Positions 1 to 8,396 of a stretch of DNA of 26,723 nt are shown here, one piece after another. Origin of the DNA: Prevotella sp. UBA3757 (GTDB lineage: Bacteria > Bacteroidota > Bacteroidia > Bacteroidales > Bacteroidaceae). Position numbers and translations under genes: made by a program. Numbering within the stretch: position 1 is the stretch's first letter; the number at the start of each line of letters is the position of its first letter. The stretch spans positions 1-26,723 of the forward strand of contig DFGF01000087.1 of assembly GCA_002371715.1 (NCBI GenBank), given 5' to 3'. A model generated the notes under the pieces. It was not told the DNA's origin. It made no database searches and worked only from the letters and a program-made list of their open reading frames with translations.

Positions 1-122
1 GTTATATTACGCTCATTTTCCAACAATGTGTTCAGGAAGTCCAACAACTGTGGCTTGGAGAACTCCTGCCCGAAGATGATTTTGAAACCGACATCAGTGA
101 ATGGATTAACGAACTTGCCCAT
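1..122 (-). CDS. Rpn family recombination-promoting nuclease / putative transposase (PD-(D/E)XK), 5' part only
   Basis: The first 40 codons of a minus-strand gene are visible; the rest lies beyond the window edge. The N-terminus begins MGKFVNPFTDVGFKIIFG and continues with a motif of the type EFSKPQLLDFLN. This is the usual opening of the Bacteroidetes Rpn/PDDEXK transposase-like family, in which full proteins are about 280-310 aa. Family members are RecA-independent recombination-promoting endonucleases or domesticated transposase-like proteins and are commonly multicopy. The catalytic residues are not visible here. The start is supported by a promoter 26-57 bases upstream. Assignment rests on the N-terminal motif alone. 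Confidence 0.8.
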   Translation of the reverse strand, partial: MGKFVNPFTDVGFKIIFGQEFSKPQLLDFLNTLLENERNI

Positions 123-147
123 ATTTGTATCTTTCTTTAACTTCGTG

Positions 148-179
148 CAAAGATAGGGATAATCTTTTAAACTTCCAAA
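148..179 (-). promoter_or_regulatory. Bacteroidetes-type promoter of the Rpn gene
   Basis: Read on the minus strand, TTTG (176-179) is followed after 20 nt by TATCTTTG (148-155), matching the Bacteroidetes -33/-7 consensus TTTG / TAnnTTTG. The predicted transcript starts about 20 bases before the Rpn ATG. Confidence 0.65.
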
Positions 180-364
180 TGATTCGCAGTATTTTTATTT
201 TTAATGGCTACTAGGTAAACAAGAAATAATGCAAGAAGCACTGAAATCCTCGCTTTGCGACCATTTAAGATTAATTGAATTTGTTTTTTAAGTTTAAGAT
301 TTAATTGTTAATAAGGGTGGCTGACCATCTGTGAAGACCGCCGCCACTAAAGACCCACCCCCGG

Positions 365-385
365 CCCCTCCCTGCGATGGAGGGG
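365..385. repeat. GC-rich hairpin downstream of the thiamine operon
   Basis: CCCCTCC (365-371) and GGAGGGG (379-385) form a perfect 7-bp stem around a 7-nt loop, 31 bases beyond the thiN stop. On the minus strand it is followed by another G-rich run and no U-tract, so it is not a classical rho-independent terminator. From memory, similar C-rich strings with a following hairpin recur between genes in many Bacteroidetes genomes. It may act as a 3' stabiliser or a REP-like element. Confidence 0.45.
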
Positions 386-416
386 AGTAGAATGTCCTAC
401 TGGTGAAAGTATCATG

Positions 417-1013
417 TTATGGGTAGGTCTGGTAGACAAGGTAGTAGCCGTCGGCATCCAGGGTGAAGGAGTCGGCGAGGGCTTCGTTAAGCGTGCCCTG
501 CCATAGCTGCTCGTAGGCGTAGGACGACCACTTGAGCCCCTCGGACGTGAGGCGCGAGGAGCCGAAGTTGAAGATGCTGACCTGCTGGCCAGGGATGCTG
601 GGGAAGACGTGGCGGCCGTGCATGGGGGTGAAGATGCCGTGGTCGGTCAGGATGATGCCGTGGACGCCGAACTCGCGGTAGTAGCGCATCAGCAGGGCTA
701 TGTTGCCCAGGGTGTGGTCTTCGCGCTGACCTGTAGTGCCGAGGTAGGCTATGCGGCGCCAGCCGCGACCGAGGCAGTAGCGCGTGGCCTTGGTGAGGTC
801 GTTGTCGTCCTGCTCGTCGACCTTGATGAGGCGGTTGCGATAGCTGGCGGGTATGCTGTCGCCATCGCCCACGACGGCTTCGGCTTCAGGGACGTGGATG
901 ATGGCACCGTCGCAGGCCACGACATGGCTGGCCTGGTGGAGCACGCCGAGGGGAATCGTGTGACTGGGAAATTCGCCGTTGGCAACGATTACTGCGTCAA
1001 ATTCTAAAGCCAT
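417..1013 (-). CDS. thiN: Thiamine pyrophosphokinase (thiamine diphosphokinase)
   Basis: A 198-aa cytoplasmic enzyme that transfers pyrophosphate from ATP to thiamine, making thiamine pyrophosphate. Family motifs are in order: ACDGA (33-37), GDGDS (49-53), the acidic EQDDNDLTKA (67-76) that binds Mg-ATP, and GTTGQREDHTLGN (92-104). The C-terminal half is the beta-rich thiamine-binding region. It is the last gene of the receptor-PnuT-kinase operon, 114 bp after pnuT, and I see no promoter of its own. It would trap imported thiamine as TPP, the ligand of the riboswitch that heads the operon. Family assignment is firm; the symbol follows B. subtilis usage, and the fungal-style name tnr3 has also been used in this context. 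Confidence 0.93.
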   Translation of the reverse strand: MALEFDAVIVANGEFPSHTIPLGVLHQASHVVACDGAIIHVPEAEAVVGDGDSIPASYRNRLIKVDEQDDNDLTKATRYCLGRGWRRIAYLGTTGQREDHTLGNIALLMRYYREFGVHGIILTDHGIFTPMHGRHVFPSIPGQQVSIFNFGSSRLTSEGLKWSSYAYEQLWQGTLNEALADSFTLDADGYYLVYQTYP

Positions 1014-1025
1014 TGTACGTTTTTA

Positions 1026-1141
1026 AATTAGGAATTAGGAATTAGAAATTATGATTACCATGCTGCGGTAGCAAACTCTACACTCTACATTCTGCACTAA
1101 ATGCAGCGGTAGCAAATTATTCATTCTTCACTTTTCACTCT
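1026..1141. repeat. Cluster of heptamer arrays and a duplicated 15-mer between pnuT and thiN
   Basis: Three short arrays with 7-bp period lie here: AATTAGG-type units x4 (1026-1053), ACTCTAC-type units x3 (1075-1095) and TCACTTT-type units x3 (1121-1141). The last array contains the pnuT stop codon. A 15-mer, TGCTGCGGTAGCAAA, occurs at 1061-1075 and again with one change at 1102-1116. Confidence 0.75.
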
Positions 1142-1736
1142 TTACCATCATCTGTTTCCATTTGAAATATCCGGCTATGGCGATGACGACGTACAGGCCG
1201 TAAAGGCCAGCCTTGAAGGGTATGCCTTTCTGGACGTAGAGCACGCAGCAGACGGCATCGACCAGAATCCAGAAGAACCACTGCTCGATGTACTTGCGGG
1301 CCAGTGCCCACAAGCCCACGAACGACAGGGCGTTGGTGAATGAGTCGAGCAGGGGAACGGTGGAGTTGGTCCATGTGATGAGTACGTAGTAGGTGACGGC
1401 CCAGGCCGCGAGGAAGAAGAGGGTGGTGGGCACGTACTTGGCCAGCGGCATGTGGGTGATTGGGGTGTTGACTGTTGGCTGTTGACTGTCGGATGATAGT
1501 TTCACGCCCTTGCCCCACCGCCACGCTATGTAGCCGTAGACGGCTGCTGCGGTGTAGTAGACAGCCATGGCCGAGTCGCCATAGAGTCCGTGGCTCCAAT
1601 AGAGGTAGATGTCGAGTGCGGGCATGATGATGCCGACAATCCAGAGGGCTATGCTGGCCCGATACTCGAGCCAGATGTATATCAGGCCGAGTATCGTGGT
1701 CAGTATGTCGAGCCAGTGTACGCTAAGAAACTCCAT
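1128..1736 (-). CDS. pnuT: PnuC-family vitamin transporter, probably thiamine-specific PnuT
   Basis: A 202-aa inner-membrane protein with about seven hydrophobic segments and PnuC-family aromatic motifs, including EQWFFWILVD (151-160). PnuC proteins are facilitators that depend on phosphorylation of the substrate inside the cell. Here the partner kinase is the downstream thiN and the upstream gene is a TonB receptor under a TPP riboswitch, so thiamine is the likely substrate rather than nicotinamide riboside. The ATG abuts the receptor stop codon directly (TAAATG), suggesting translational coupling. Residues 84-90 (SQQPTVN) are encoded by three heptamer repeats and appear to be an insertion in a loop. 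The last codons and the stop lie in another heptamer run. Substrate assignment is from context; automatic annotation might call it PnuC. Confidence 0.88.
   Translation of the reverse strand: MEFLSVHWLDILTTILGLIYIWLEYRASIALWIVGIIMPALDIYLYWSHGLYGDSAMAVYYTAAAVYGYIAWRWGKGVKLSSDSQQPTVNTPITHMPLAKYVPTTLFFLAAWAVTYYVLITWTNSTVPLLDSFTNALSFVGLWALARKYIEQWFFWILVDAVCCVLYVQKGIPFKAGLYGLYVVIAIAGYFKWKQMMVKSEK
1467..1487 (-). repeat. Heptamer array inside pnuT
   Basis: Three tandem units GTTGACT, GTTGGCT, GTTGACT (plus-strand reading) code for residues 84-90 in a hydrophilic loop between membrane segments. Confidence 0.65.
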
Positions 1737-4001
1737 TTAAAAATTAACGCTTAGGTGTGCCATCATGTTGAACGGTGCCGAGGGGGCGAAGCCGGCCTTG
1801 TACTGGTCGCTGGCCTCCCATCCGGTGGCAACGACCTGTCCGTTCTTTTGCGTATAAGCCGGAGCGGCCCATCCGTTGTTGTCGTACTTGGCCGAGAAGA
1901 GGTTGTAGAGCGTCAGTCCGATGGTGGCATCACGCAGGCCGAGCGTAGGCAGTCGGAAATTGTACGACAGGTCGAGGTTGGTGGTGAAGTGTCCGTCGAG
2001 CATCATGCTGACATCTACAGGATTGCCATTGTCGTCGAGCGTCTCATAGCTCTTCAGACCCGTGTTGGTCAGATATTGGTCACTGATGTATCGGCTCTGT
2101 ACCGAGGCCTTAAAACCGGCGTAGTTGAAGGTCAGGATGTTGTTCAGCAGGAAGTCGGGCGAGAAGGCCAGAGGCTGGTTGCCCAGATTGGCCACCGTGC
2201 CGTCAGTGAGGTTGACGGTGATGTCCTTGACGCGGTTCTTCGACCACGTGGCGTTGATGTCCCACCGGAACCAGTCGGCGGGCCGCCATGCGGCCTCCAG
2301 TTCCACGCCGAGGCGGTAGCTGTTGGGCATGTTGCGGGTGATGGCCTCGCCTATCTTGTCAATCTCGCCGGTCAGCACGAACTGATCCTTGTAGTCCATC
2401 CAGTAGATGTTGGCACCTGCCGAGAATCGCGCCGACTGGTACTTGTAGCCGGCTTCCAAGTCGTTCAGGCGTTCCGTCTTCGGCATTTCCAGTCCGGCGT
2501 TGTAGTTGTTCTCGAAATTATTGCGCGTAGGCTCCTTATGGGCGATGGCGTAAGAGGCATACACCTTGTGGTTGCTGGTGATGTCGTAGTTCACTCCGAA
2601 CTTGGGGTTGAAGAAGTCGTACGACTCGCGGATGTCGTAGACGATGCGCTTGTTGACCGTCCAGTCAATCGCGTCCGTGGGACCGTTCATCTTGGTGCCG
2701 ACGTGGCGGTACTGCAGGTCGAGGAATGCGTTCAGACCCGGCAGCAGGTCGTAGGTCAACTTGCCATAGACGCTGAAGTCGGTCTTCCTGGTGTTGTTGT
2801 CGTAGTAGCGGTGGTCGGGAAACAGCTCGTCGACGGGCTTCTTGACCCAGGGTGTCAGTCCGTAGTGGTCGCCGTCGTAGCGGTTCCAGCCCCCACCAAG
2901 GATGGCCTGCAGGTTGCGCTTGTTGTCGTAGGTCAGCGAGGCCACGACGCCGTAGAAGTCGTTGTCCATGGTCTTTTTGCGCACGATGTCGCTCTCGGCC
3001 CAGGTCATCTGGTTGTCCAGGTCGTACTCGAAGAGTGTACGCTTCGACTTATACTCATTATAGTATCCGAAGCCCTTGGTATAGTGCAGGGCGGCGTTCA
3101 GCTTCAGCTCGCGGCCGATGTTCTGGTTCCAGATGAGCTGGTAGTTCTGCTGGTGGTAGTTGTCGGTCTGGTCGTCATAGTAGTGGCGGTTGCCCTCAGC
3201 GTCCCAGTATTCGCCACACGAGTTGTAGGTGCGGCCGTAGAGCGACTGTTCGTACTTCGACGTGTAGTTCCAGGCGTGGTAGGTCTCCTCGATGCCGTTG
3301 AACGTGATGAATTTCACCACCGTGTTGTCGCCAAACCATCCTGCCTGCAGGAAGTAGCTGTTCAGTTTTGTCGAGGCGCGGTCCAGGTAGCCCTTCGACC
3401 CGATGTTCGACAGACGGCCCTGCAGTCCCCAATGTCCGCCCAGCAGTCCGGTGCTGAAGCGCACGGTCTCCTTATGGCTGTAGTAGGAACCGGCACTGAG
3501 GTCGATGCCTATGTAGGGCTGGGCCCCGATGTTCTCCGTCAGCATGTTGATGGTGGCGCCAAAGGCACCGGCACCGTTGGTCGACGTACCCACGCCGCGC
3601 TGAATCTGCATTGACTGTACCGAGCTGGCAAAGTCGCCCATGTTGACCCAGTAGAGTCCGGCACTCTCAGCATCGTTCATGGGTATGCCGTTGGCGGTGA
3701 TGTTGATGCGGGTGGGGTCGGTGCCACGTACGCGGATGCTGGTGTAGCCGATGCCGTTGCCGGCATCGCTGGTTGTGGTGACCGACGGTGTCAGCGACAG
3801 CAGGTAGGGTACGTCCTGTCCGTGGTTGACGGCCTTCAGTTCCTGTCGGCCTACGTTGGTGAAGGCCACAGGCGTCTTCTTCGATGCGCGCACGGCGGTC
3901 ACCTGTACCTCCTGCAGTTCTACGCTCTTCAGTGTGTCCACCTCTGCTGCCTGAGCCGACAGTGTGGCGCCCAGCAGCATGAAAGTCCAAAATCTTTGCA
4001 T
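1737..4001 (-). CDS. TonB-dependent outer-membrane receptor, probable thiamine receptor
   Basis: A 754-aa outer-membrane protein. A signal peptide (MQRFWTFMLLGATLSAQAA) is followed by a TonB-box-like segment (EVQVTAVRA, 31-39), a plug domain (about 45-155, with SIRVRGTDPTRIN and GAFGATINM) and a 22-strand-type barrel ending in Phe. It lacks the N-terminal carboxypeptidase-D-like domain of SusC-type receptors, so it resembles a classical vitamin or siderophore receptor. It is the first gene after the TPP riboswitch and is followed immediately by pnuT, so it should carry thiamine or a thiamine derivative across the outer membrane with energy from TonB-ExbBD. Family is certain; the ligand is inferred from the riboswitch and operon. 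Confidence 0.93.
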   Translation of the reverse strand: MQRFWTFMLLGATLSAQAAEVDTLKSVELQEVQVTAVRASKKTPVAFTNVGRQELKAVNHGQDVPYLLSLTPSVTTTSDAGNGIGYTSIRVRGTDPTRINITANGIPMNDAESAGLYWVNMGDFASSVQSMQIQRGVGTSTNGAGAFGATINMLTENIGAQPYIGIDLSAGSYYSHKETVRFSTGLLGGHWGLQGRLSNIGSKGYLDRASTKLNSYFLQAGWFGDNTVVKFITFNGIEETYHAWNYTSKYEQSLYGRTYNSCGEYWDAEGNRHYYDDQTDNYHQQNYQLIWNQNIGRELKLNAALHYTKGFGYYNEYKSKRTLFEYDLDNQMTWAESDIVRKKTMDNDFYGVVASLTYDNKRNLQAILGGGWNRYDGDHYGLTPWVKKPVDELFPDHRYYDNNTRKTDFSVYGKLTYDLLPGLNAFLDLQYRHVGTKMNGPTDAIDWTVNKRIVYDIRESYDFFNPKFGVNYDITSNHKVYASYAIAHKEPTRNNFENNYNAGLEMPKTERLNDLEAGYKYQSARFSAGANIYWMDYKDQFVLTGEIDKIGEAITRNMPNSYRLGVELEAAWRPADWFRWDINATWSKNRVKDITVNLTDGTVANLGNQPLAFSPDFLLNNILTFNYAGFKASVQSRYISDQYLTNTGLKSYETLDDNGNPVDVSMMLDGHFTTNLDLSYNFRLPTLGLRDATIGLTLYNLFSAKYDNNGWAAPAYTQKNGQVVATGWEASDQYKAGFAPSAPFNMMAHLSVNF

Positions 4002-4010
4002 TTCTTTTTA

Positions 4011-4036
4011 CCTTATTGTTAATAATTAAAATAAGG
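4011..4036 (-). promoter_or_regulatory. Hairpin over the ribosome-binding region of the TonB receptor
   Basis: On the minus strand CCTTATT (4036-4030) and AATAAGG (4017-4011) form a perfect 7-bp stem with a 12-nt loop, ending 9 bases before the receptor ATG. The 3' arm holds the only AGG-like Shine-Dalgarno element. The 5' arm extends a CCCCC run that can alternatively pair with AAGGGG at 4124-4119 in the aptamer. This fits a translational expression platform, but it is inferred from base pairing only. Confidence 0.45.
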
Positions 4037-4046
4037 GGGTCAGTTA

Positions 4047-4130
4047 CTCATCATCCCTGTGTCGGCATTATCCGTGTCAGGTTCCGAGGGTATCATCTCA
4101 GCCCACCAACGGTGAGCACCCCTTGATAAG
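4047..4130 (-). promoter_or_regulatory. TPP riboswitch (THI element)
   Basis: Read on the minus strand, the element contains the conserved THI-box strings in order: GGGGTGCTC, GGGCTGAGATGATACCC, GAACCTGA, CGGATAATGCC and CAGGGA. P1 is formed by CTTATCA (4130-4124) and TGATGAG (4053-4047) with one G-U pair. It lies between the promoter at 4149-4180 and the TonB receptor ATG at 4001. It senses thiamine pyrophosphate and should repress the receptor-pnuT-thiN operon. Confidence 0.96.
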
Positions 4131-4148
4131 CATTTTGCTAATCGGCTG

Positions 4149-4180
4149 CAAAATTACTACAAATTGCGTAAAACGCCAAA
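4149..4180 (-). promoter_or_regulatory. Promoter of the thiamine operon
   Basis: On the minus strand TTTG (4177-4180), 20 nt, then TAATTTTG (4149-4156) match the Bacteroidetes consensus. Transcription would start near 4142, about 12 bases before the riboswitch aptamer. Confidence 0.75.
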
Positions 4181-4194
4181 TTTCTTTGTCGTAA

Positions 4195-4226
4195 TTTGGT
4201 GTTACGCCCACTAATTTGTAACTTTG
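4195..4226 (+). promoter_or_regulatory. Promoter of priA
   Basis: TTTG (4195-4198), 20 nt, then TAACTTTG (4219-4226). The predicted start near 4233 gives a leader of about 14 nt before the ATG at 4247. This rules out the longer reading frame that begins inside the promoter. It is divergent from the thiamine operon promoter, only 15 bp away. Confidence 0.75.
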
Positions 4227-4246
4227 TAGGCAGATTCGTGTCAGTC

Positions 4247-6565
<2,319 letters not shown>

Positions 6566-6568
<3 letters not shown>

Positions 6569-6684
6569 TGTTTGATGTTTGATGTATGATGTATGATGTA
6601 TGATGTATGATGTATGATGTCAGATGTCTGATGTTCATTTATCATTTATCATTTATCATTTATCATTTAGGCCATAGGCCGCTA
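6566..6684. repeat. Heptamer array filling the priA-ompP1 convergent junction
   Basis: Ten units of TGATGTA-type (6566-6635) pass without loss of phase into five units of CATTTAT-type (6636-6670) and two weaker units, GCCATAG and GCCGCTA. The 119 bp are exactly 17 heptads and run from the priA stop codon to the ompP1 stop codon. The two halves are near complements, so either transcript could form a long imperfect hairpin. Confidence 0.9.
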
Positions 6685-8238
6685 AAAGTCCAGCTGGCAG
6701 CCTACGCCCAGCACGCGGTTGGTACGGGTGTAGGAGTCGCTGACACCTGTTGTGGGATAGTCGGTACGGTTGTACTTGTCGTACATGGTCTGGAAGTAGG
6801 CAGCCGTCAGCGTGATGTTCTCCTTGACCTTATAGCTGAAGCCCATGCCGAGCGAGTAGCTGTTGGTGACGAACGACATGTCGTTCATGTATTCGTCGGT
6901 CAGTCCATAGCGCGTCAGCTGTCCGCCACCCGAGACGTTCAGGCGGTCGGTGACGTCCCACTCCACGCCGGCCAGGAACTCGTTGGTGTTGCTCTTCAGC
7001 AGGTCCTGCGAATTGCCATACCAGTTGCAGTCTTTGTCGAAATAGTGGTGCCAGCCCAGGTTCAGACGCACGTTGTCAATGGGGCTCCACTGTGCACCGA
7101 CGGTCAGCAGGGCGGGCTGGTCCTCGTTCACTTTCTCGCCGTCGCGGAACTTGTTGACGGCAGCTATCTCGCTGGCCTCGTTGACGGTTGACTCGTTCTT
7201 CATGCGAATCTGCGTCTTGAACTCATACTTGGCGGCGAAGTTGAAGTTGCGGTATTTCCAGTCTACGCCGATGACGGGGGCAATGCCGATACCGTCCTGG
7301 TTACAGAGCAGGTTGACACCCTGCGAGTACTTCTGCAGGGCATTCAGACTCTGGCTTGTCGAAGCCAGCGTGGCGGCAGTGCCCTCCAGCTTTGCCTTCT
7401 GAGCCTGCAGCTCTGCGGGAACAGGCGCACCGGCAGCCTCGTACTGGGCGATACCGGCATTGACCTGTGCCAGCCCATTGCTGACGGTGGCTATGCCGCC
7501 GTCGACCAGTGCCGTGGCCGACTGCATGAACGAGCCGAACTCCTGGTAACCGCCGGCCGTATTGACCATGATGTTGCTGATCTTGGCCTTATATGTGGCA
7601 TCGCCGTAGAGCAGGCGCAGACCGCCATAGACCGACAGGTTGGGGTATAACTTGTAGGCGGCACCTATCTGGAATCCATAATAGTACTGGCGCCCCTTCA
7701 TGTAGCCGTCCATGTCGTAACCCTTCACGCCCGGTGCCGTCTGACCCAGTGCCACGGCTATCTGGTCCAGTCCGCCCAGCATGGCTGCAATATTGCCAAC
7801 GACACTCTCAAACGAGCCCAGGCCGTCGGCAAATTCGCACGCACCGCCGCCGCCCGGCACGGAGATGTTGAACTGGATGCTCCAGTCACCTTTATTATAA
7901 GCACCCTGCAGCGAGGGGATGATGGGAGCATCGGCTACGCCCTCAAACTCCTTCGTGGCACTGCCGCCGTTCTTCTTGCCCAGGGCAAAGACGGGGTTCG
8001 TGCTGGTGACGGTACGCGTCTGGTGGGCATACTGCCAGTTGAAGGCTACATGAAAGCCTTCGGGCAGGAAAGCTACGCCGGCAGGGTTGCTGTAGACGCC
8101 GTCGAGGCCGATAGCGGCATCGCGGGCGGGATTTTTCAGGAACATGACGCTTTGATTCGTGTTGGTCAGAATTCCACCGGCAAGTGCCTGCATGGAAGTC
8201 ATCGTGAAAACAATCAGCGAGAATACAATTTTTTTCAT
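6682..8238 (-). CDS. OmpP1/FadL/TodX family outer-membrane transport protein
   Basis: A 518-aa outer-membrane beta-barrel. A signal peptide (MKKIVFSLIVFTMTSMQALA) is followed by the FadL-type N-terminal hatch region with the conserved SNPAG (50-54), then barrel strands ending VGCQLDF with terminal Phe. FadL-family channels pass hydrophobic compounds such as long-chain fatty acids. Residues about 235-308 form an alanine, glutamine and leucine-rich, probably helical insertion, unusual for a barrel and likely extracellular. The MKKIV start was chosen because it opens a good signal peptide and lies downstream of a promoter; a longer frame would run into the promoter. Substrate unknown. It is convergent with priA, with a heptamer array between the two stops. 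Confidence 0.88.
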   Translation of the reverse strand: MKKIVFSLIVFTMTSMQALAGGILTNTNQSVMFLKNPARDAAIGLDGVYSNPAGVAFLPEGFHVAFNWQYAHQTRTVTSTNPVFALGKKNGGSATKEFEGVADAPIIPSLQGAYNKGDWSIQFNISVPGGGGACEFADGLGSFESVVGNIAAMLGGLDQIAVALGQTAPGVKGYDMDGYMKGRQYYYGFQIGAAYKLYPNLSVYGGLRLLYGDATYKAKISNIMVNTAGGYQEFGSFMQSATALVDGGIATVSNGLAQVNAGIAQYEAAGAPVPAELQAQKAKLEGTAATLASTSQSLNALQKYSQGVNLLCNQDGIGIAPVIGVDWKYRNFNFAAKYEFKTQIRMKNESTVNEASEIAAVNKFRDGEKVNEDQPALLTVGAQWSPIDNVRLNLGWHHYFDKDCNWYGNSQDLLKSNTNEFLAGVEWDVTDRLNVSGGGQLTRYGLTDEYMNDMSFVTNSYSLGMGFSYKVKENITLTAAYFQTMYDKYNRTDYPTTGVSDSYTRTNRVLGVGCQLDF

Positions 8239-8269
8239 TACTTTTAAACTTTGTTTGCTAAAACGGCTG

Positions 8270-8302
8270 CAAAGGTAATGATATTGCACAAAATGGCTGC
8301 AA
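8270..8302 (-). promoter_or_regulatory. Probable promoter of the ompP1 gene
   Basis: On the minus strand TACCTTTG (8270-8277) is a good -7 box. The nearest -33 candidate is TTG at 8300-8302, at a slightly long spacing of 22 nt. The leader would be about 25 nt. Confidence 0.5.
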
Positions 8303-8334
8303 GAGTGCAATGGATATTAACGCTTATTAACTAA

Positions 8335-8348
8335 AAAGTGTACACTTT
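8335..8348. promoter_or_regulatory. Perfect 14-bp palindrome upstream of the ompP1 promoter
   Basis: AAAGTGTACACTTT is self-complementary. It is followed over 8349-8392 by further TGTGCA/TGCACA-like words (near 8350, 8359, 8368, 8380 and 8386), several spaced about 9-12 bp. It lies about 33 bp beyond the -33 region and may be a regulator site; the regulator is unknown. Confidence 0.5.
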
Positions 8349-8396
8349 CTGCACAAATGTGCCAAAGTGTGCATGTTTTTGTGCCCGCGCACATCG

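Larger units (their letters stand above)
123..416. other. Intergenic region without a recognisable gene
   Basis: This stretch of about 290 bp separates the Rpn start from the thiN stop. It holds the Rpn promoter at 148-179, then AT-rich sequence to about 312, then a GC-rich segment with a C-rich strand (345-372) and a 7-bp hairpin (365-385). I see no convincing ORF, tRNA or riboswitch. Confidence 0.6.

Noticed and set aside
1755..3614. Long 619-codon frame on the plus strand opposite the TonB receptor
   Set aside because: It is valine- and arginine-rich without motifs, a typical antisense shadow of a GC-rich gene; the minus strand holds a complete TonB receptor.
6670..6680. GGCC-ATA-GGCC palindrome as terminator core
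   Set aside because: Four-base arms with a 3-nt loop and no U-run on either side; it is better explained as the last weak heptads of the array.
8379..8392. TGTGC-CCGC-GCACA hairpin as terminator of the HD gene
   Set aside because: The stem is only 5 bp and on the minus strand it is followed by an A-run rather than a U-run.
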